DNA of 64,000 nucleotides from Lentimicrobiaceae bacterium (GCA_017993235.1 JAGONC010000005.1:62001-126000); one strand, 5' to 3'; shown: positions 8,556 to 18,456, counted from the stretch's first letter. Notes: generated from the sequence alone by a model not told the origin. A program made the numbers and translations.

Positions 8556-8563
8556 CAAAAATA
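8556..8563 (-). promoter_or_regulatory. -7 box TATTTTTG (minus strand)
   Basis: TAnnTTTG match 38 bases upstream of the lipoprotein start at 8518, with a good ribosome site between. It forms a divergent pair with the plus-strand box at 8612-8619. Confidence 0.55.
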
Positions 8564-8611
8564 CGAAATCCGGTAATACAGAAGAGATTTTCCGGTGAAA
8601 TGAACATTCAA

Positions 8612-8619
8612 TACCTTTG
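8612..8619 (+). promoter_or_regulatory. -7 box TACCTTTG before OstA-like gene
   Basis: Exact TAnnTTTG match. The next in-frame ATG begins at 8624, only 4 bases later, so transcription would start at or just past that ATG. Either the mRNA is leaderless, or an upstream promoter and start are used. Confidence 0.45.
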
Positions 8620-8623
8620 CGGT

Positions 8624-10153
8624 ATGAGAACCCGATGTTTTTCATTCTACCCGATCCTTTTCCATATAGGTTGGATTCTGCTTCTGTTGCTTTGCCTGCC
8701 GGTCTTTTCACAGGATACGGCATTGATCAGGCTGATCCAGGCTGATGAGATCAGCTATGACAGGCGCGCCAATGCCAATGTACAGGTTTTGACGGGCAAT
8801 ATCATCATGGAGCACGACAACATTTATCTCTACTGTGACACGGCATACCTGAATGAAGTGGAGAACCGTGTGGAGGCCATGGGCAGTATTCACGTGGAAT
8901 CCCGGGATACGCTTCATCTTTACGGAAAACACATGTGGTACGATGGGAATACGAAGATCGGCGAGATTGAACGGGAAGTCAGGTTGATCGATAACGAGAC
9001 CACCCTTTTCACGGAATTCCTGCTTTATAATCGTGCAACGCAGGTAAGTCATTACCAGCATGGGGGAAGGATCATATCCGAAGATAATGAACTGCTGAGC
9101 GAAACCGGATACTATTATGTCCGCACAAAGGATTTCGCCTTCAGCAGGGATGTGGTGCTCAGGGATCCGGATTACACCGTGCATGCTGATACCATGCGTT
9201 ATAATACGGAAACGGAGATCGCCTATTTTATCGGGCCGACACACATCGAGGGCGAAGATTTTTACATTTACTGCACGACAGGCTGGTTTGATACGCAAAA
9301 CGATAAATCCTATCTCGGGAAGGGCTCGTTGATCCGTACAGGCGATCAGATCCTGACAGCCGACAGCATCTATTACGAGCAACCTACGGGACTGGGAAGG
9401 GCCTATCATAACATTACCGTTACGGATACGGTTCAGGATATTGTGCTTAAAGGGAATTATTCGCTGTACGGCAAGGAGAGCCGTTTCAGCATGATCACCG
9501 ACAGCGCCGTGGCCATGATTGCCGACAGGGAAGATACGCTGTTCATGCATGCCGACACGCTGATCGCACGTTTTGATTCAGCACAGAAAGCCACGGACCT
9601 GTTTGCGTACCATAAGGTTAAATTCTATCGGACCGACATTCAGGGAATGTGCGATTCGTTGCACAATAACATCGCCGACTCGGTTCTCACCCTGTACAGG
9701 GAGCCTGTCCTCTGGTCGGATGAAAACCAGCTCACCGCCGACTCGATCCGGATCTGGTTTCGGAATAAACAGATCGACCGGATGGACCTTCATAACACCT
9801 CACTGATCATTTCAATGGATGATTCCCTGCGGTTCAACCAGATCCGGGGTCTGGACATGACCGGTTATTTCACCGACAACGAACTGAAAAGGATCCGGGT
9901 GGAATCCAACTCAGAGACGATCTACTACGTCAGGGATGAAGATGAATCACTCATTGGGATCAACAAAGCCGTTTCGGGTTCAATGTGGATCTCCGTCAAT
10001 GAAAATAAAATTGAACGGATCGTCTATATTGAACATCCAACGGCAATTCTCTATCCGGAAAAAGACATACCCGAGGAGGAGAAGACACTGAGAGGATTCA
10101 CCTGGCGGGAAAGTCAGCGGCCAAAGAATAAAAATGAGATCTTTCAGTGGTAA
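8624..10153 (+). CDS. OstA/LptA-like periplasmic protein
   Basis: Encodes 509 residues from the ATG at 8624, which gives a good signal peptide (ILFHIGWILLLLLCLPVFSQ). The frame is open from 8540. The mature protein is a long run of beta-jellyroll repeats typical of OstA-like proteins: IQADEISYD...VLTGNIIMEHDNIYLYCDTAYL, EAMGSIHV, LTADSIYY. LptA-family proteins bridge lipopolysaccharide across the periplasm from the inner-membrane complex to LptD. Bacteroidota versions are larger, as here. LptD itself is encoded 2.4 kb downstream, supporting an envelope role. Confidence 0.85.
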   Translation: MRTRCFSFYPILFHIGWILLLLLCLPVFSQDTALIRLIQADEISYDRRANANVQVLTGNIIMEHDNIYLYCDTAYLNEVENRVEAMGSIHVESRDTLHLYGKHMWYDGNTKIGEIEREVRLIDNETTLFTEFLLYNRATQVSHYQHGGRIISEDNELLSETGYYYVRTKDFAFSRDVVLRDPDYTVHADTMRYNTETEIAYFIGPTHIEGEDFYIYCTTGWFDTQNDKSYLGKGSLIRTGDQILTADSIYYEQPTGLGRAYHNITVTDTVQDIVLKGNYSLYGKESRFSMITDSAVAMIADREDTLFMHADTLIARFDSAQKATDLFAYHKVKFYRTDIQGMCDSLHNNIADSVLTLYREPVLWSDENQLTADSIRIWFRNKQIDRMDLHNTSLIISMDDSLRFNQIRGLDMTGYFTDNELKRIRVESNSETIYYVRDEDESLIGINKAVSGSMWISVNENKIERIVYIEHPTAILYPEKDIPEEEKTLRGFTWRESQRPKNKNEIFQW

Positions 10154-10169
10154 AGAACAGCGGGGGTCA

Positions 10170-11180
10170 TTATTTCTCTTTCTGGGATCCTTCCTTTCCG
10201 GATGGAGAATAGGCATGCTTCTCCGGGTTTTTGCCGAAGACAGATACCGAAACATAACGACTGGGATTTAACCTGAGATCTTCGAGCAGTAAATTGAGTT
10301 CTGATGAAGAGGTCACCAGGTTTTGATAAAGTTTCTCATCATTGATCAGCAATCCCAGTGATCCTTCCCCCCTGCTGATCTTGTCGACGATCACTGAAAT
10401 GTCGGCCAGTGACTGGTTCAGATCACCGAAGGTTTTTGAGATCTTCAAACCCGTAACCGTATCGCTGATTGCCGAAAAATTACTCAGTATATTGGTTATT
10501 TCCTCATTGCTGTTCTGAAGATTGCTGGTGATGGATTCAATATGTCCGATGATTTCGATCAACCGCTGCTGCTGGGTGAGTACCAGTTGGTCAAGGGTTG
10601 TGGTCGTGTTCGAAAGGTTGGCAAATGTAGTCTTGAGGTTTGACGCACTTTTAAGGAGGTCATCCTGCATATTTTCATTGAAAACATATTGGATCACGGT
10701 GACGATCGAATCAATGGAAGAGATCAGGTTTTCAGCTTTACGCCGGATCGGTTCCACCTGCCGGTTGACCTCCTCGCGAAGCGATTTTTCAATTGAAGAT
10801 GTGAGTGTATCACCCGGTTTGCAGTACGCTTTTGAATCGCCAAGGACCAGGTCAATGGATTTTCCTCCCAGCAGGTCCTCCGAATAAATCCGGGCAACCG
10901 AATTTTCAGGTATCTGGATCTTTTTATCCAGCATGAATTCTACGATGATACGGGGAGACGTTTCACTTTCAAAGGAAATATCGGTTACCTGGCCTACGGC
11001 AAATCCATTGATATTGACGGGATTGGCCACAATCAGGCCGTCAATGTGCTCATAAACAGCGAAAAAATTCCGTTCGGTCTTGAAAAGTGTCTTCCCTTTC
11101 AGGAAGTTCAATCCCCAGATAAGGAGAGTCAGGGCAATGACGAATACCAGTCCGATCTTTGTTTCGCGGGATAATTTCAC
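10170..11180 (-). CDS. mlaD: MlaD family (MCE domain) lipid-transport protein
   Basis: Encodes 336 residues. One N-terminal transmembrane anchor (residues ~9-26) is followed by an MCE domain (~37-115: AVYEHIDGLIVANPVNINGFAVGQV...) and a long helical, Ser/Thr/Asn-rich C-terminus with coiled-coil character (~150-290). MCE proteins form hexameric rings that pass phospholipids between the inner and outer membranes with an MlaE/MlaF ABC transporter, which is not in this window. It is followed by the amidase gene on the same strand but, by position, is downstream of it. Confidence 0.9.
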   Translation of the reverse strand: MKLSRETKIGLVFVIALTLLIWGLNFLKGKTLFKTERNFFAVYEHIDGLIVANPVNINGFAVGQVTDISFESETSPRIIVEFMLDKKIQIPENSVARIYSEDLLGGKSIDLVLGDSKAYCKPGDTLTSSIEKSLREEVNRQVEPIRRKAENLISSIDSIVTVIQYVFNENMQDDLLKSASNLKTTFANLSNTTTTLDQLVLTQQQRLIEIIGHIESITSNLQNSNEEITNILSNFSAISDTVTGLKISKTFGDLNQSLADISVIVDKISRGEGSLGLLINDEKLYQNLVTSSSELNLLLEDLRLNPSRYVSVSVFGKNPEKHAYSPSGKEGSQKEK

Positions 11181-11202
11181 CAGTTACCTGTTATTGGATA
11201 CG

Positions 11203-11210
11203 CAAAGATA
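11203..11210 (-). promoter_or_regulatory. -7 box TATCTTTG for mlaD
   Basis: Exact TAnnTTTG match on the minus strand, 23 bases before the mlaD ATG. No -33 TTTG at normal spacing. Confidence 0.55.
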
Positions 11211-11272
11211 ATGAAATATGGCAATCATACCGATGATTTTATGTTAAAACCGGATCGCTCCCGGTGTTGAAA

Positions 11273-12487
11273 TCAGGGAGTGGATTTTTCCAGCTGCCTT
11301 GCTTTCTGAATATCAATCCGTGTCTCACCCTGAAAGGCGACCACGAATGCCTCATTGAATCCTTTTGCACGGATGGTTTTGCAAAGCCGGGATGCCTCCT
11401 CATAAGAGGATACATTGCCGGAGGTATATTTGTAGAGTCCCCCGTGATTGTATTCCCTGACTTCCTGAAGATCAAGGAATTGCTTGGAATTCAGGGAAAT
11501 CCTTTTGGGAGAGGTACATACCTGCACACGGAAAAAGACCTTATCGCCGGATGGAGCCTGTGGATCTGCTGATTTGGGGACGACTTTAGCAGGGACAGGG
11601 GCCGGGCTGGGAGTGGTATTGGATTTCCTGGCTGGTTCTTCGGCGGGTACATTCACAGGTTTATCCGTATCGGGAGGTTTATCACTGGATGTCAGCTGAC
11701 CGGCCACATTCCCTTCCACCTCAAGCTTATAATCCTTGAAGGCCCTGTAAATTGCCGATGCCAGGTAAACCTGCCCTTCTTCTGACATCAGATAGCTTTC
11801 TTCGGATGCATTACTTAAAAAACCCGTTTCGATCAGCACTCCGGGCATGGTGGTACGGTACAGGACCAGAAAACCTGCCTGCTTGACTCCCCTGTCATGC
11901 CTTCCGACTCTTTCCCTGAACTGATCCTGAACGCGGACTGCCATTCCCAGGCTTTGCTCCAGAAAAATATTCTGATACATGGTGAAAACGATGTAAGCTT
12001 CATCCGAATTGGGATCAAAACCTTCGTAGTTGGCGGTATAGTCGCTTTCAAGCAAAATGGCGGCATTTTCAAGTTTGGCTACTTCCAGGTTGTCCTCACT
12101 CTTATGCAAACCCATCACATACGTCTCGGCACCGTATGGAGCGGACTTTGGATTCGAATTGCAATGGATGGAAATGAACAGGTCGGCGTGACTTTCATTG
12201 GCGATCTGGGCGCGTTTATACAACTCGATGAACCTGTCCGTTTTGCGTGTGTAGATCACCCTGACATCCGGGAGGTTTTTCTCTATATACTCACCCGTTT
12301 TCAGAGCAATTGCCAGGACGATATCTTTTTCCCGGGAGCGTTTTCCCAGCGCACCCGGATCTTCACCTCCGTGACCTGCATCGATGACCACCCTGTCAAT
12401 TTTATTGACGTTGTTCTGAGCGTGAACCAAAAAAGGGATCGTTAGCAGGATGCAGAGTATACCAAAAATAACGCCTGATCGTTTCAC
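11273..12487 (-). CDS. N-acetylmuramoyl-L-alanine amidase with SPOR-like domain
   Basis: Encodes 404 residues. A signal peptide (1-23) is followed by an Amidase_3 domain (~30-245) that cleaves the amide bond between muramic acid and the peptide stem. Zinc ligands are visible: His in VVIDAGHGGEDPGA, Glu in AIANESH/GAETYV, His in FISIHCNSNP, and the catalytic Glu in VLIETGFLSN. A proline-rich linker (~265-310) leads to a SPOR-like repeat (~318-385) that would bind denuded septal glycan. It is likely periplasmic, acting in cell separation, in the same envelope cluster as MlaD and LptD. Confidence 0.92.
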   Translation of the reverse strand: MKRSGVIFGILCILLTIPFLVHAQNNVNKIDRVVIDAGHGGEDPGALGKRSREKDIVLAIALKTGEYIEKNLPDVRVIYTRKTDRFIELYKRAQIANESHADLFISIHCNSNPKSAPYGAETYVMGLHKSEDNLEVAKLENAAILLESDYTANYEGFDPNSDEAYIVFTMYQNIFLEQSLGMAVRVQDQFRERVGRHDRGVKQAGFLVLYRTTMPGVLIETGFLSNASEESYLMSEEGQVYLASAIYRAFKDYKLEVEGNVAGQLTSSDKPPDTDKPVNVPAEEPARKSNTTPSPAPVPAKVVPKSADPQAPSGDKVFFRVQVCTSPKRISLNSKQFLDLQEVREYNHGGLYKYTSGNVSSYEEASRLCKTIRAKGFNEAFVVAFQGETRIDIQKARQLEKSTP

Positions 12488-12524
12488 CTATGGCAGATTT
12501 TAAGTAGTTTTGACTGGCGGTTCA

Positions 12525-12532
12525 CAAAAATA
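12525..12532 (-). promoter_or_regulatory. -7 box TATTTTTG for amidase
   Basis: Exact TAnnTTTG match on the minus strand, 38 bases before the amidase start, in the gap shared with the divergent lptD gene. Confidence 0.45.
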
Positions 12533-12543
12533 GTCATTTCACC

Positions 12544-15183
12544 TTGTCAGAATTCGATACCTTGCGTGACTTATTAACAAATAAACGGTGGGTAACTTAT
12601 TCTGGTATCCTATGGGTCATATTTATGGGTTTTTTCGAACTTCGGGCCCAGGACACGATCAAACTACTGCCTGTTACCGACACCCTGTTTCCGATACGGT
12701 TTGATACAACCGCCAGGGACACCGTACAGGCTTCCGTAAGCAAATTCAAGCTGGAAGGAAAAATTGACTACAAATCTGCTGATTCGCTGATCTTTGAATT
12801 AAAGCAGCAGAAAGCCTATCTTTACCGTGATGCCGAATTGAATTATCAGAAGACCAATCTGAAAGCAGGTTATGTGGAAATCGATTTTGATAAAAGTGAA
12901 TTATATGCCACCTCTCAGGCCGATTCGCTGAATAACCGGACCGGGAAACCCATTTTTAAGGAAGACGAACAGGAGTTCACGGCCGAGGAAATGCGGTATA
13001 ACTTCCAGACAGAGAAAGGACTGATCAAGGGGGTGGTCACTCAGGAAGGGGATGGGTATATTCACGGGACGACCATCAAACGCATGGAGGGGAATATCAT
13101 CAATATCAAGTCGGGACAATATACCACCTGCAGTGATCCACACCCGCATTTTTCCATGCAGTTCAAAAAGGCCAAGGTGATCCCTGACAATAAGATCGTC
13201 ACAGGCCCTGCCTGGCTCACGGTGGCAGATGTTCCCCTGCCCCTGGCGGTTCCTTTCGGTTTATTCCCCATTTTCAAAGGCAGAACTTCAGGCATTATCT
13301 TTCCAACATACGGTGAATCAAAAGACCGTGGTTTTTTCCTGGAGAACGGAGGGTATTACTGGGGGATCAGCGACTATTTTGACCTGACCGTCAAAGGAGA
13401 CGTTTACTCACGGGGAAGCTGGGCCATCAAGCCCTCTGTGGGATATAAAAAACGATACAAATTTGGAGGCTCCTTTTCCTTCAGCTATGCGATCAACCGG
13501 ATTGGTGATGAAGGAACTACGGGTTATCAGCGCAACAAGGATTTTTCTGTCCGGTGGATCCATACCCAGGATCCTAAAGCAAGGCCCGGAAGCACCTTCA
13601 GCGCCAACGTCAATTTTGTGACACGAAGCTATAACCGCTATAATCCGGTTTCAATCCATGACTACCAGTCCAATACCTTCCAGTCGAGCATCTCCTATCA
13701 GAAAAACTGGACGGGTAAGTATTTCCTGGCCCTTAACCTGAACCATTCGCAAAACACCCTTCAAAAGACCATAGATTTTTACCTGCCCAAAATCTCATTC
13801 AGCGTAAACCGATTTTATCCTTTACGGAAAAGAGAACGGGTCGGAGAACTGAAATGGTACGAAAACATCAGCATGAATTACACCATGAATGCTGAAAACA
13901 GGATCAGTACCTACGACTCATTGCTGATGGAGGGCAATTTCCTTGACGACATGCGCAACGGTATCAAACACGCAATTCCGATCACCAGCACCCTCAAGCT
14001 GTTCAAATATTTCAACATGTCGAACAGCATCAATTACACCGAGCGCTGGTATATGCAGAAAATCCTGAAATCCTGGTCAAACGATACCCTTATCAGCGGG
14101 AATGATACTACGGTGGGCTATGTCAGGCAAGATACCCTCAGGGGATTTGAGGGTGTCAGGGACTTTAATTTCAGCACATCGATATCCACCAAGCTCTACG
14201 GCATTCTCCAGTTTAAAAAAGGACCTGTCAGGGCAATCCGCCATGTGATGACCCCCTATGTCGGATTTGCCATACGTCCTGATTACGGCAAGTCAAAATA
14301 CGGGTACTGGGACTATTATTATACGGATGCAGAGCATTCCGACAGTGTCAGGTATTCCCCCTTTCAGAACAGCATCTATGGAACGGCGCCGGACGGGAAA
14401 TCGGGAAATCTTTCGCTCAGCCTCCAGAATAACCTTGAGATGAAGGTCAGGTCGAAGAAAGACACCATCACCGGGGTGAGAAAGCTGGTCCTGATCGAGA
14501 ACTTTTCGATCATGACCAGTTATGATATTGCCAGGGATTCACTGAAGTGGTCACCCATTACCATGTCAGGCCGGACGCGGCTGATCAAAAACCTGAATCT
14601 GCAGTTCAACGGGACCTGGGATCTCTACGCCCTGGATGATTCGACAGGCAGAAGGATCAACCAGTTTCAGTGGGAAAAGAACCGCCGGCTGCTCAGGTTC
14701 GACAACACAACCTGGAACCTGAGTTTCAGTTACCGGTTGGGGCCCAAAAAAAAGCCCCTGGCCCCCAAACCGGGTACGGGAACAGCAGAGGAATTACAGG
14801 ACGTCATGGATCAGCCTGAGCGTTACCTTGACTGGAACAATCCCTGGAGCCTGAACTTCTCCTATAATCTACGCTTCAACCACCGGTTCAGCACCACCAA
14901 AATGTCCAATGAGAATGACGTGGTTCAGACCCTGTCCTTTTCCGGGGATATATCCATCACCAAGAAATGGAAAGTGACCTTTTCATCAGGCCTGGATCTG
15001 AATAATTTTGATTTTTCCACCACATCCATCAGCGTTTACCGTGACCTTCACTGCTGGGAGATGCGGTTCAACTGGATCCCCATCGGCGGATTGCAGAGCT
15101 GGAACTTTTCCATCAATGCCAAATCCCCCATGCTGCAGGATATGAAGTTGCAGAAAAAGAAGGACTTCCGGGATAACTATTAG
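12544..15183 (+). CDS. lptD: LptD-type LPS assembly outer-membrane protein
   Basis: Encodes 879 residues. A signal sequence (~14-35, ending LRAQ) is followed by an OstA jellyroll region (~70-220: EGKIDYKSADSLIFELKQQKAYLYRDAEL...). The C-terminal half is a large beta-barrel with alternating aromatic strands, starting near FGLFPIFKGRTSGIIFPTYG. LptD forms the outer-membrane channel that places lipopolysaccharide on the cell surface. The start is taken as TTG at 12544 because no ATG is in frame before the signal sequence. Together with the OstA-like gene at 8624 it makes this an LPS export cluster, although LptE and the ABC parts are elsewhere. Confidence 0.88.
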   Translation: MSEFDTLRDLLTNKRWVTYSGILWVIFMGFFELRAQDTIKLLPVTDTLFPIRFDTTARDTVQASVSKFKLEGKIDYKSADSLIFELKQQKAYLYRDAELNYQKTNLKAGYVEIDFDKSELYATSQADSLNNRTGKPIFKEDEQEFTAEEMRYNFQTEKGLIKGVVTQEGDGYIHGTTIKRMEGNIINIKSGQYTTCSDPHPHFSMQFKKAKVIPDNKIVTGPAWLTVADVPLPLAVPFGLFPIFKGRTSGIIFPTYGESKDRGFFLENGGYYWGISDYFDLTVKGDVYSRGSWAIKPSVGYKKRYKFGGSFSFSYAINRIGDEGTTGYQRNKDFSVRWIHTQDPKARPGSTFSANVNFVTRSYNRYNPVSIHDYQSNTFQSSISYQKNWTGKYFLALNLNHSQNTLQKTIDFYLPKISFSVNRFYPLRKRERVGELKWYENISMNYTMNAENRISTYDSLLMEGNFLDDMRNGIKHAIPITSTLKLFKYFNMSNSINYTERWYMQKILKSWSNDTLISGNDTTVGYVRQDTLRGFEGVRDFNFSTSISTKLYGILQFKKGPVRAIRHVMTPYVGFAIRPDYGKSKYGYWDYYYTDAEHSDSVRYSPFQNSIYGTAPDGKSGNLSLSLQNNLEMKVRSKKDTITGVRKLVLIENFSIMTSYDIARDSLKWSPITMSGRTRLIKNLNLQFNGTWDLYALDDSTGRRINQFQWEKNRRLLRFDNTTWNLSFSYRLGPKKKPLAPKPGTGTAEELQDVMDQPERYLDWNNPWSLNFSYNLRFNHRFSTTKMSNENDVVQTLSFSGDISITKKWKVTFSSGLDLNNFDFSTTSISVYRDLHCWEMRFNWIPIGGLQSWNFSINAKSPMLQDMKLQKKKDFRDNY

Positions 15184-15240
15184 ATATCTGATTAAGTGAT
15201 TAACGGAAAAGGTAAGCGCTATTCCTACGTCGAAAATGAT

Positions 15241-15248
15241 TACTTTTG
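15241..15248 (+). promoter_or_regulatory. -7 box TACTTTTG before ridA
   Basis: Exact TAnnTTTG match 10 bases before the ATG at 15259. It argues against a longer protein starting at 15196. Confidence 0.5.
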
Positions 15249-15258
15249 CCCAAAACGA

Positions 15259-15672
15259 ATGAATATGAAAAAATCCATTTCTATCCGTAATGCGCCTCGT
15301 CCCCTGGCCCCCTATAGTCAGGCAATATTGATGGACAATACACTGTATATTTCAGGTCAGATTGGCATCGATCCCTTTACGGGCCTGTTTGCAGAAGGTG
15401 GCCCTGGGGATCAGGTAAGGCAGATCATGAAGAATATCCTCGCCATTTTAACAGAGGCAGGTATGGGCTTTTCAGATATCGTGAAAGTGTCTGCTTTTCT
15501 TTCAGATATAAAATATTACGATGATTTCAATAAGGTGTATGCAACCTATTTTGATCAGGATCCACCTGCCAGGGAAGCCATTGCAGTGAAGGGCCTGCCC
15601 AAAAATGCCGATGTGGAGATCTCCTGTATTGCCGTCAGACCGGCAGAGAAGGAGACATTATCCATGCATTGA
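15259..15672 (+). CDS. ridA: RidA family enamine/imine deaminase
   Basis: Encodes 137 residues from MNMKKSISI. RidA hydrolyses reactive 2-aminoacrylate and related imines released by PLP enzymes. Family signatures are APRPLAPYSQAI (N-terminal), LYISGQIGIDP, KNILAILTEAGMGFSDIVKVSAFLSD, the substrate-binding arginine in DPPAREAIAVKGLPKNADVEISCIAV. An in-frame extension to 15196 is open but would contain the promoter, so the shorter start is preferred. The S46 peptidase gene begins 12 bases after the stop. Confidence 0.93.
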   Translation: MNMKKSISIRNAPRPLAPYSQAILMDNTLYISGQIGIDPFTGLFAEGGPGDQVRQIMKNILAILTEAGMGFSDIVKVSAFLSDIKYYDDFNKVYATYFDQDPPAREAIAVKGLPKNADVEISCIAVRPAEKETLSMH

Positions 15673-15684
15673 TTAGGATGAAGA

Positions 15685-17886
15685 ATGAAGAATGAAATAG
15701 TAAAAATGATGGTCATAGAGAATTTTATCAGGAAGAGTTTGATTGTTTTGTTCATGCTTTCTGCAGGCATCTTCTCCAGGGCGGACGAGGGCATGTGGAT
15801 ACCACTTTTGCTGGGAGAAATGAACGAGGAAGAGATGATGGCCATGGGAATGAGGATCACCGCCGAGGATATTTACAGTGTCAATCATTCGTCGCTGAAA
15901 GATGCAGTGGTCATTTTCGGAGGAGGGTGTACTGCCGAGATTGTTTCCGGACAGGGGCTCATTCTCACCAACCATCATTGCGGTTACGGTTCCATTCAGC
16001 GGAACAGTTCCATCGAACACGATTATCTTACGGAAGGTTTCTGGGCTTTCAGCCATGATGAGGAAATTCCCTGCCCGGGACTGACGTGTACGCTGTTGAT
16101 CCGGATGGAAGATGTAACCGATAGGATTCTTTCGGATATACCTCCCGAAGAGACGGAACAGGAAAGGCAGAAGATCATTACCGAACGGATGGAACAAATC
16201 AAAAAGAAGGCGACAGAAGGTACCCACTACGCGGCGGATATCGAACCTTTTTTTTACGGGAATGCCTACTATCTTTTTATCAATGAGATTTTCAGTGATA
16301 TCCGTCTCGTTGGCGCACCCCCTTCCAGCATCGGAAAATTCGGCGGGGATACCGACAACTGGATGTGGCCCCGCCACACGGGAGATTTTTCCGTGTTCAG
16401 GATCTATGTGGATTCGTCGAACATGCCTGCAGTCTATTCTCCTGATAATGTACCCTATACTCCAAAAAACCACCTGAAAATATCCCTGAAGGGATACCAG
16501 GAAGGAGACTTTACCTTTGTCTTTGGATACCCCGGCCAGACGACAGAATATCTTCCTTCTTATGCTGTCGAAATGATCACACAGGAAGAAAATCCCATCC
16601 GTATCCAATTGAGAGCAATTGCCCTGGGGATCATCGATCATGCCATGCAGAACGATGATGTTACCCGGATCCAGTATGCTGCAAAACAGGCTGGGATTGC
16701 CAATGGGTGGAAAAAATGGATCGGGGAAAACAGGGGGATCAACCGCCTGCAGGCAAATGACAAAAAACAGCAGTTCGAGGAACAATTCAAGCGCTGGACG
16801 GCCCAGGATCCGGAACGAACATCCAGGTACGGCTCCCTCTTGCCCGCCTTTGAGGAACTGTACTCATCCCTGACCCCTTATCTGAAAGCGGAAACCTATC
16901 TCTGGGAATCCGCATTCCGTGCCGACCTGCTGCGTTTAGCCGGGACATGCCGAAATCTGGTCAGTGCCTGTAAAGATAAAGAGTCCGACCAGGCACTGAT
17001 CCGTGAGGAGCTGGCATCCCTGAAAAATTTGCTGGCAGCACAGTACAGGAACTACAATGAAGAGGTAGACAAACAGTTATTCCACCAACTTATCCAGGTA
17101 TATTATTGGCAACTGGATCCTGCATACAGTCCTCCATTCTTCCAGGTGATTACAACGGAATACCAGGGGGATGTCAAACGGTTCACGGAGGATCTGTTCC
17201 AGTCTTCCCTGTTTGATTCCCCGAAGGATCTTTTGAATCTGCTGGATCATTTCAAAAGGGCGGATTACAAAAAAATTGAGAAAGACGCTGCCTATCAGCT
17301 GAACCTGGAACTTCGGGATTATTATTTTAACCAGCTTGTTCCGGTGATGCAAACCCTGGAAGTCAGTACCGACAGCCTGATGCGCATCTACATGAAGGCA
17401 CAGATGGAAATGTTTTCCGAAAGAAGGTTTTACCCGGATGCAAATTCTACTTTACGGGTTACCTACGGTAAAGTATCCGGCTACCGACCGGCAGATGCCG
17501 TTGAGTACAGCTGTTTCACGACGCTTTCGGGAATCATCGGCAAAGAGGATCCGTCTGTCCATGATTATGTCGTGCATGAAAAGCTGAAGGACCTTCATGC
17601 AAATGAGGATTATGGCCGGTATGCGGATAAGGACGGCAGCATGCATACCTGTTTCATAGCCGCAAACCATACGTCAGGCGGCAATTCGGGCAGTCCGGTT
17701 CTGAATGCGGATGGACACCTGATCGGAATCAATTTTGACCGGTGCTGGGAAGGTACCATGAGCGATCTGATGTACGACCCGGGCATGTGCCGTAACATCA
17801 GCCTGGATATCCGCTACTGCCTGTTCATCATCGATAAATTTGCAGGCGCGGGGCACCTGATCAACGAAATGACGCTGGTGGAATAA
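15685..17886 (+). CDS. S46 family dipeptidyl-peptidase (Dpp7/Dpp11 type)
   Basis: Encodes 733 residues with a signal peptide; an internal ATG at 15709 is an equally good start. S46 enzymes are periplasmic serine peptidases that cut dipeptides from the N-termini of peptides in Bacteroidota that live on protein. The chymotrypsin-like triad is visible: His in LILTNHHCGYG (~98), Asp in KFGGDTDNWMWPRHTGDF (~227), Ser in HTSGGNSGSPVLN (~670). I could not place the residue that separates Dpp7 from Dpp11 specificity, so the substrate preference is open. It probably provides amino acids together with the M28 peptidase encoded at 56.3 kb. Confidence 0.93.
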   Translation: MKNEIVKMMVIENFIRKSLIVLFMLSAGIFSRADEGMWIPLLLGEMNEEEMMAMGMRITAEDIYSVNHSSLKDAVVIFGGGCTAEIVSGQGLILTNHHCGYGSIQRNSSIEHDYLTEGFWAFSHDEEIPCPGLTCTLLIRMEDVTDRILSDIPPEETEQERQKIITERMEQIKKKATEGTHYAADIEPFFYGNAYYLFINEIFSDIRLVGAPPSSIGKFGGDTDNWMWPRHTGDFSVFRIYVDSSNMPAVYSPDNVPYTPKNHLKISLKGYQEGDFTFVFGYPGQTTEYLPSYAVEMITQEENPIRIQLRAIALGIIDHAMQNDDVTRIQYAAKQAGIANGWKKWIGENRGINRLQANDKKQQFEEQFKRWTAQDPERTSRYGSLLPAFEELYSSLTPYLKAETYLWESAFRADLLRLAGTCRNLVSACKDKESDQALIREELASLKNLLAAQYRNYNEEVDKQLFHQLIQVYYWQLDPAYSPPFFQVITTEYQGDVKRFTEDLFQSSLFDSPKDLLNLLDHFKRADYKKIEKDAAYQLNLELRDYYFNQLVPVMQTLEVSTDSLMRIYMKAQMEMFSERRFYPDANSTLRVTYGKVSGYRPADAVEYSCFTTLSGIIGKEDPSVHDYVVHEKLKDLHANEDYGRYADKDGSMHTCFIAANHTSGGNSGSPVLNADGHLIGINFDRCWEGTMSDLMYDPGMCRNISLDIRYCLFIIDKFAGAGHLINEMTLVE

Positions 17887-17982
17887 AATGGACTACCACC
17901 AACCTGCAACTTGTAACCCTGCAACCTGAAACGTTATAACAAAGAACAACTGAATTGACCAAATCCTAATATTTTCAACATC

Positions 17983-18456
17983 ATGTCACACTGGTTGGAA
18001 GACGAGATAAACAAACTAAAGGAGAAAGAGCTCAAGCTCAATCCTACTGTCGTCAGGCAGAATTATGAACAATACAGTGCTGTGATTGATGGATTTTTTG
18101 ACTTCCTGAAGAAATCCTTTGACGACCTGACAAAAGTACTGGACAACGATTTCAAATTTCATTACCGGGCGCTTTCCCTGCAAAAGATCTGTGATCATGA
18201 ATTCATGGAATTCTCAGGCATCAATCTGACCCAGAAACCAGCCTTTCTGAGACGGCTTCGGTTCATTATCTCCGATGAGCCCGGCAAAATGCAGATCCTG
18301 CTGTTCCGCGGCAAGCATGAGCATCCCGAAGATCCATGGAAGTTTCATGAAAAACAGCAGTTCCGGGTTCCGTTCGAAAAACTGGATCGTCATCTTGCCG
18401 ACGAGCTGATTGACTGGTTTGCCTGGAAAAGTTATTCACCAAGGAGCATACGCTAG
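17983..18456 (+). CDS. Conserved-looking hypothetical protein
   Basis: Encodes 157 residues, cytoplasmic by appearance (no signal or membrane segment). The N-terminal half is predicted helical (LEDEINKLKEKELKLNP, then DGFFDFLKKSFDDLTKVLD). The C-terminal half is mixed and basic, with RRLRFIISDEPGKMQILLFRGKH in the middle. I do not recognise the family. The stop codon is followed immediately by the TTG start of the GH18 gene, so the two are probably translated from one message. The 96 bases upstream contain a CCTGCAACCTG-type simple repeat and no clear promoter. Confidence 0.7.
   Translation: MSHWLEDEINKLKEKELKLNPTVVRQNYEQYSAVIDGFFDFLKKSFDDLTKVLDNDFKFHYRALSLQKICDHEFMEFSGINLTQKPAFLRRLRFIISDEPGKMQILLFRGKHEHPEDPWKFHEKQQFRVPFEKLDRHLADELIDWFAWKSYSPRSIR

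Noticed and set aside
8540-8623. Longer N-terminus for the OstA-like protein
   Set aside because: The extension covers the -7 box and delays the signal peptide; the ATG at 8624 fits better.
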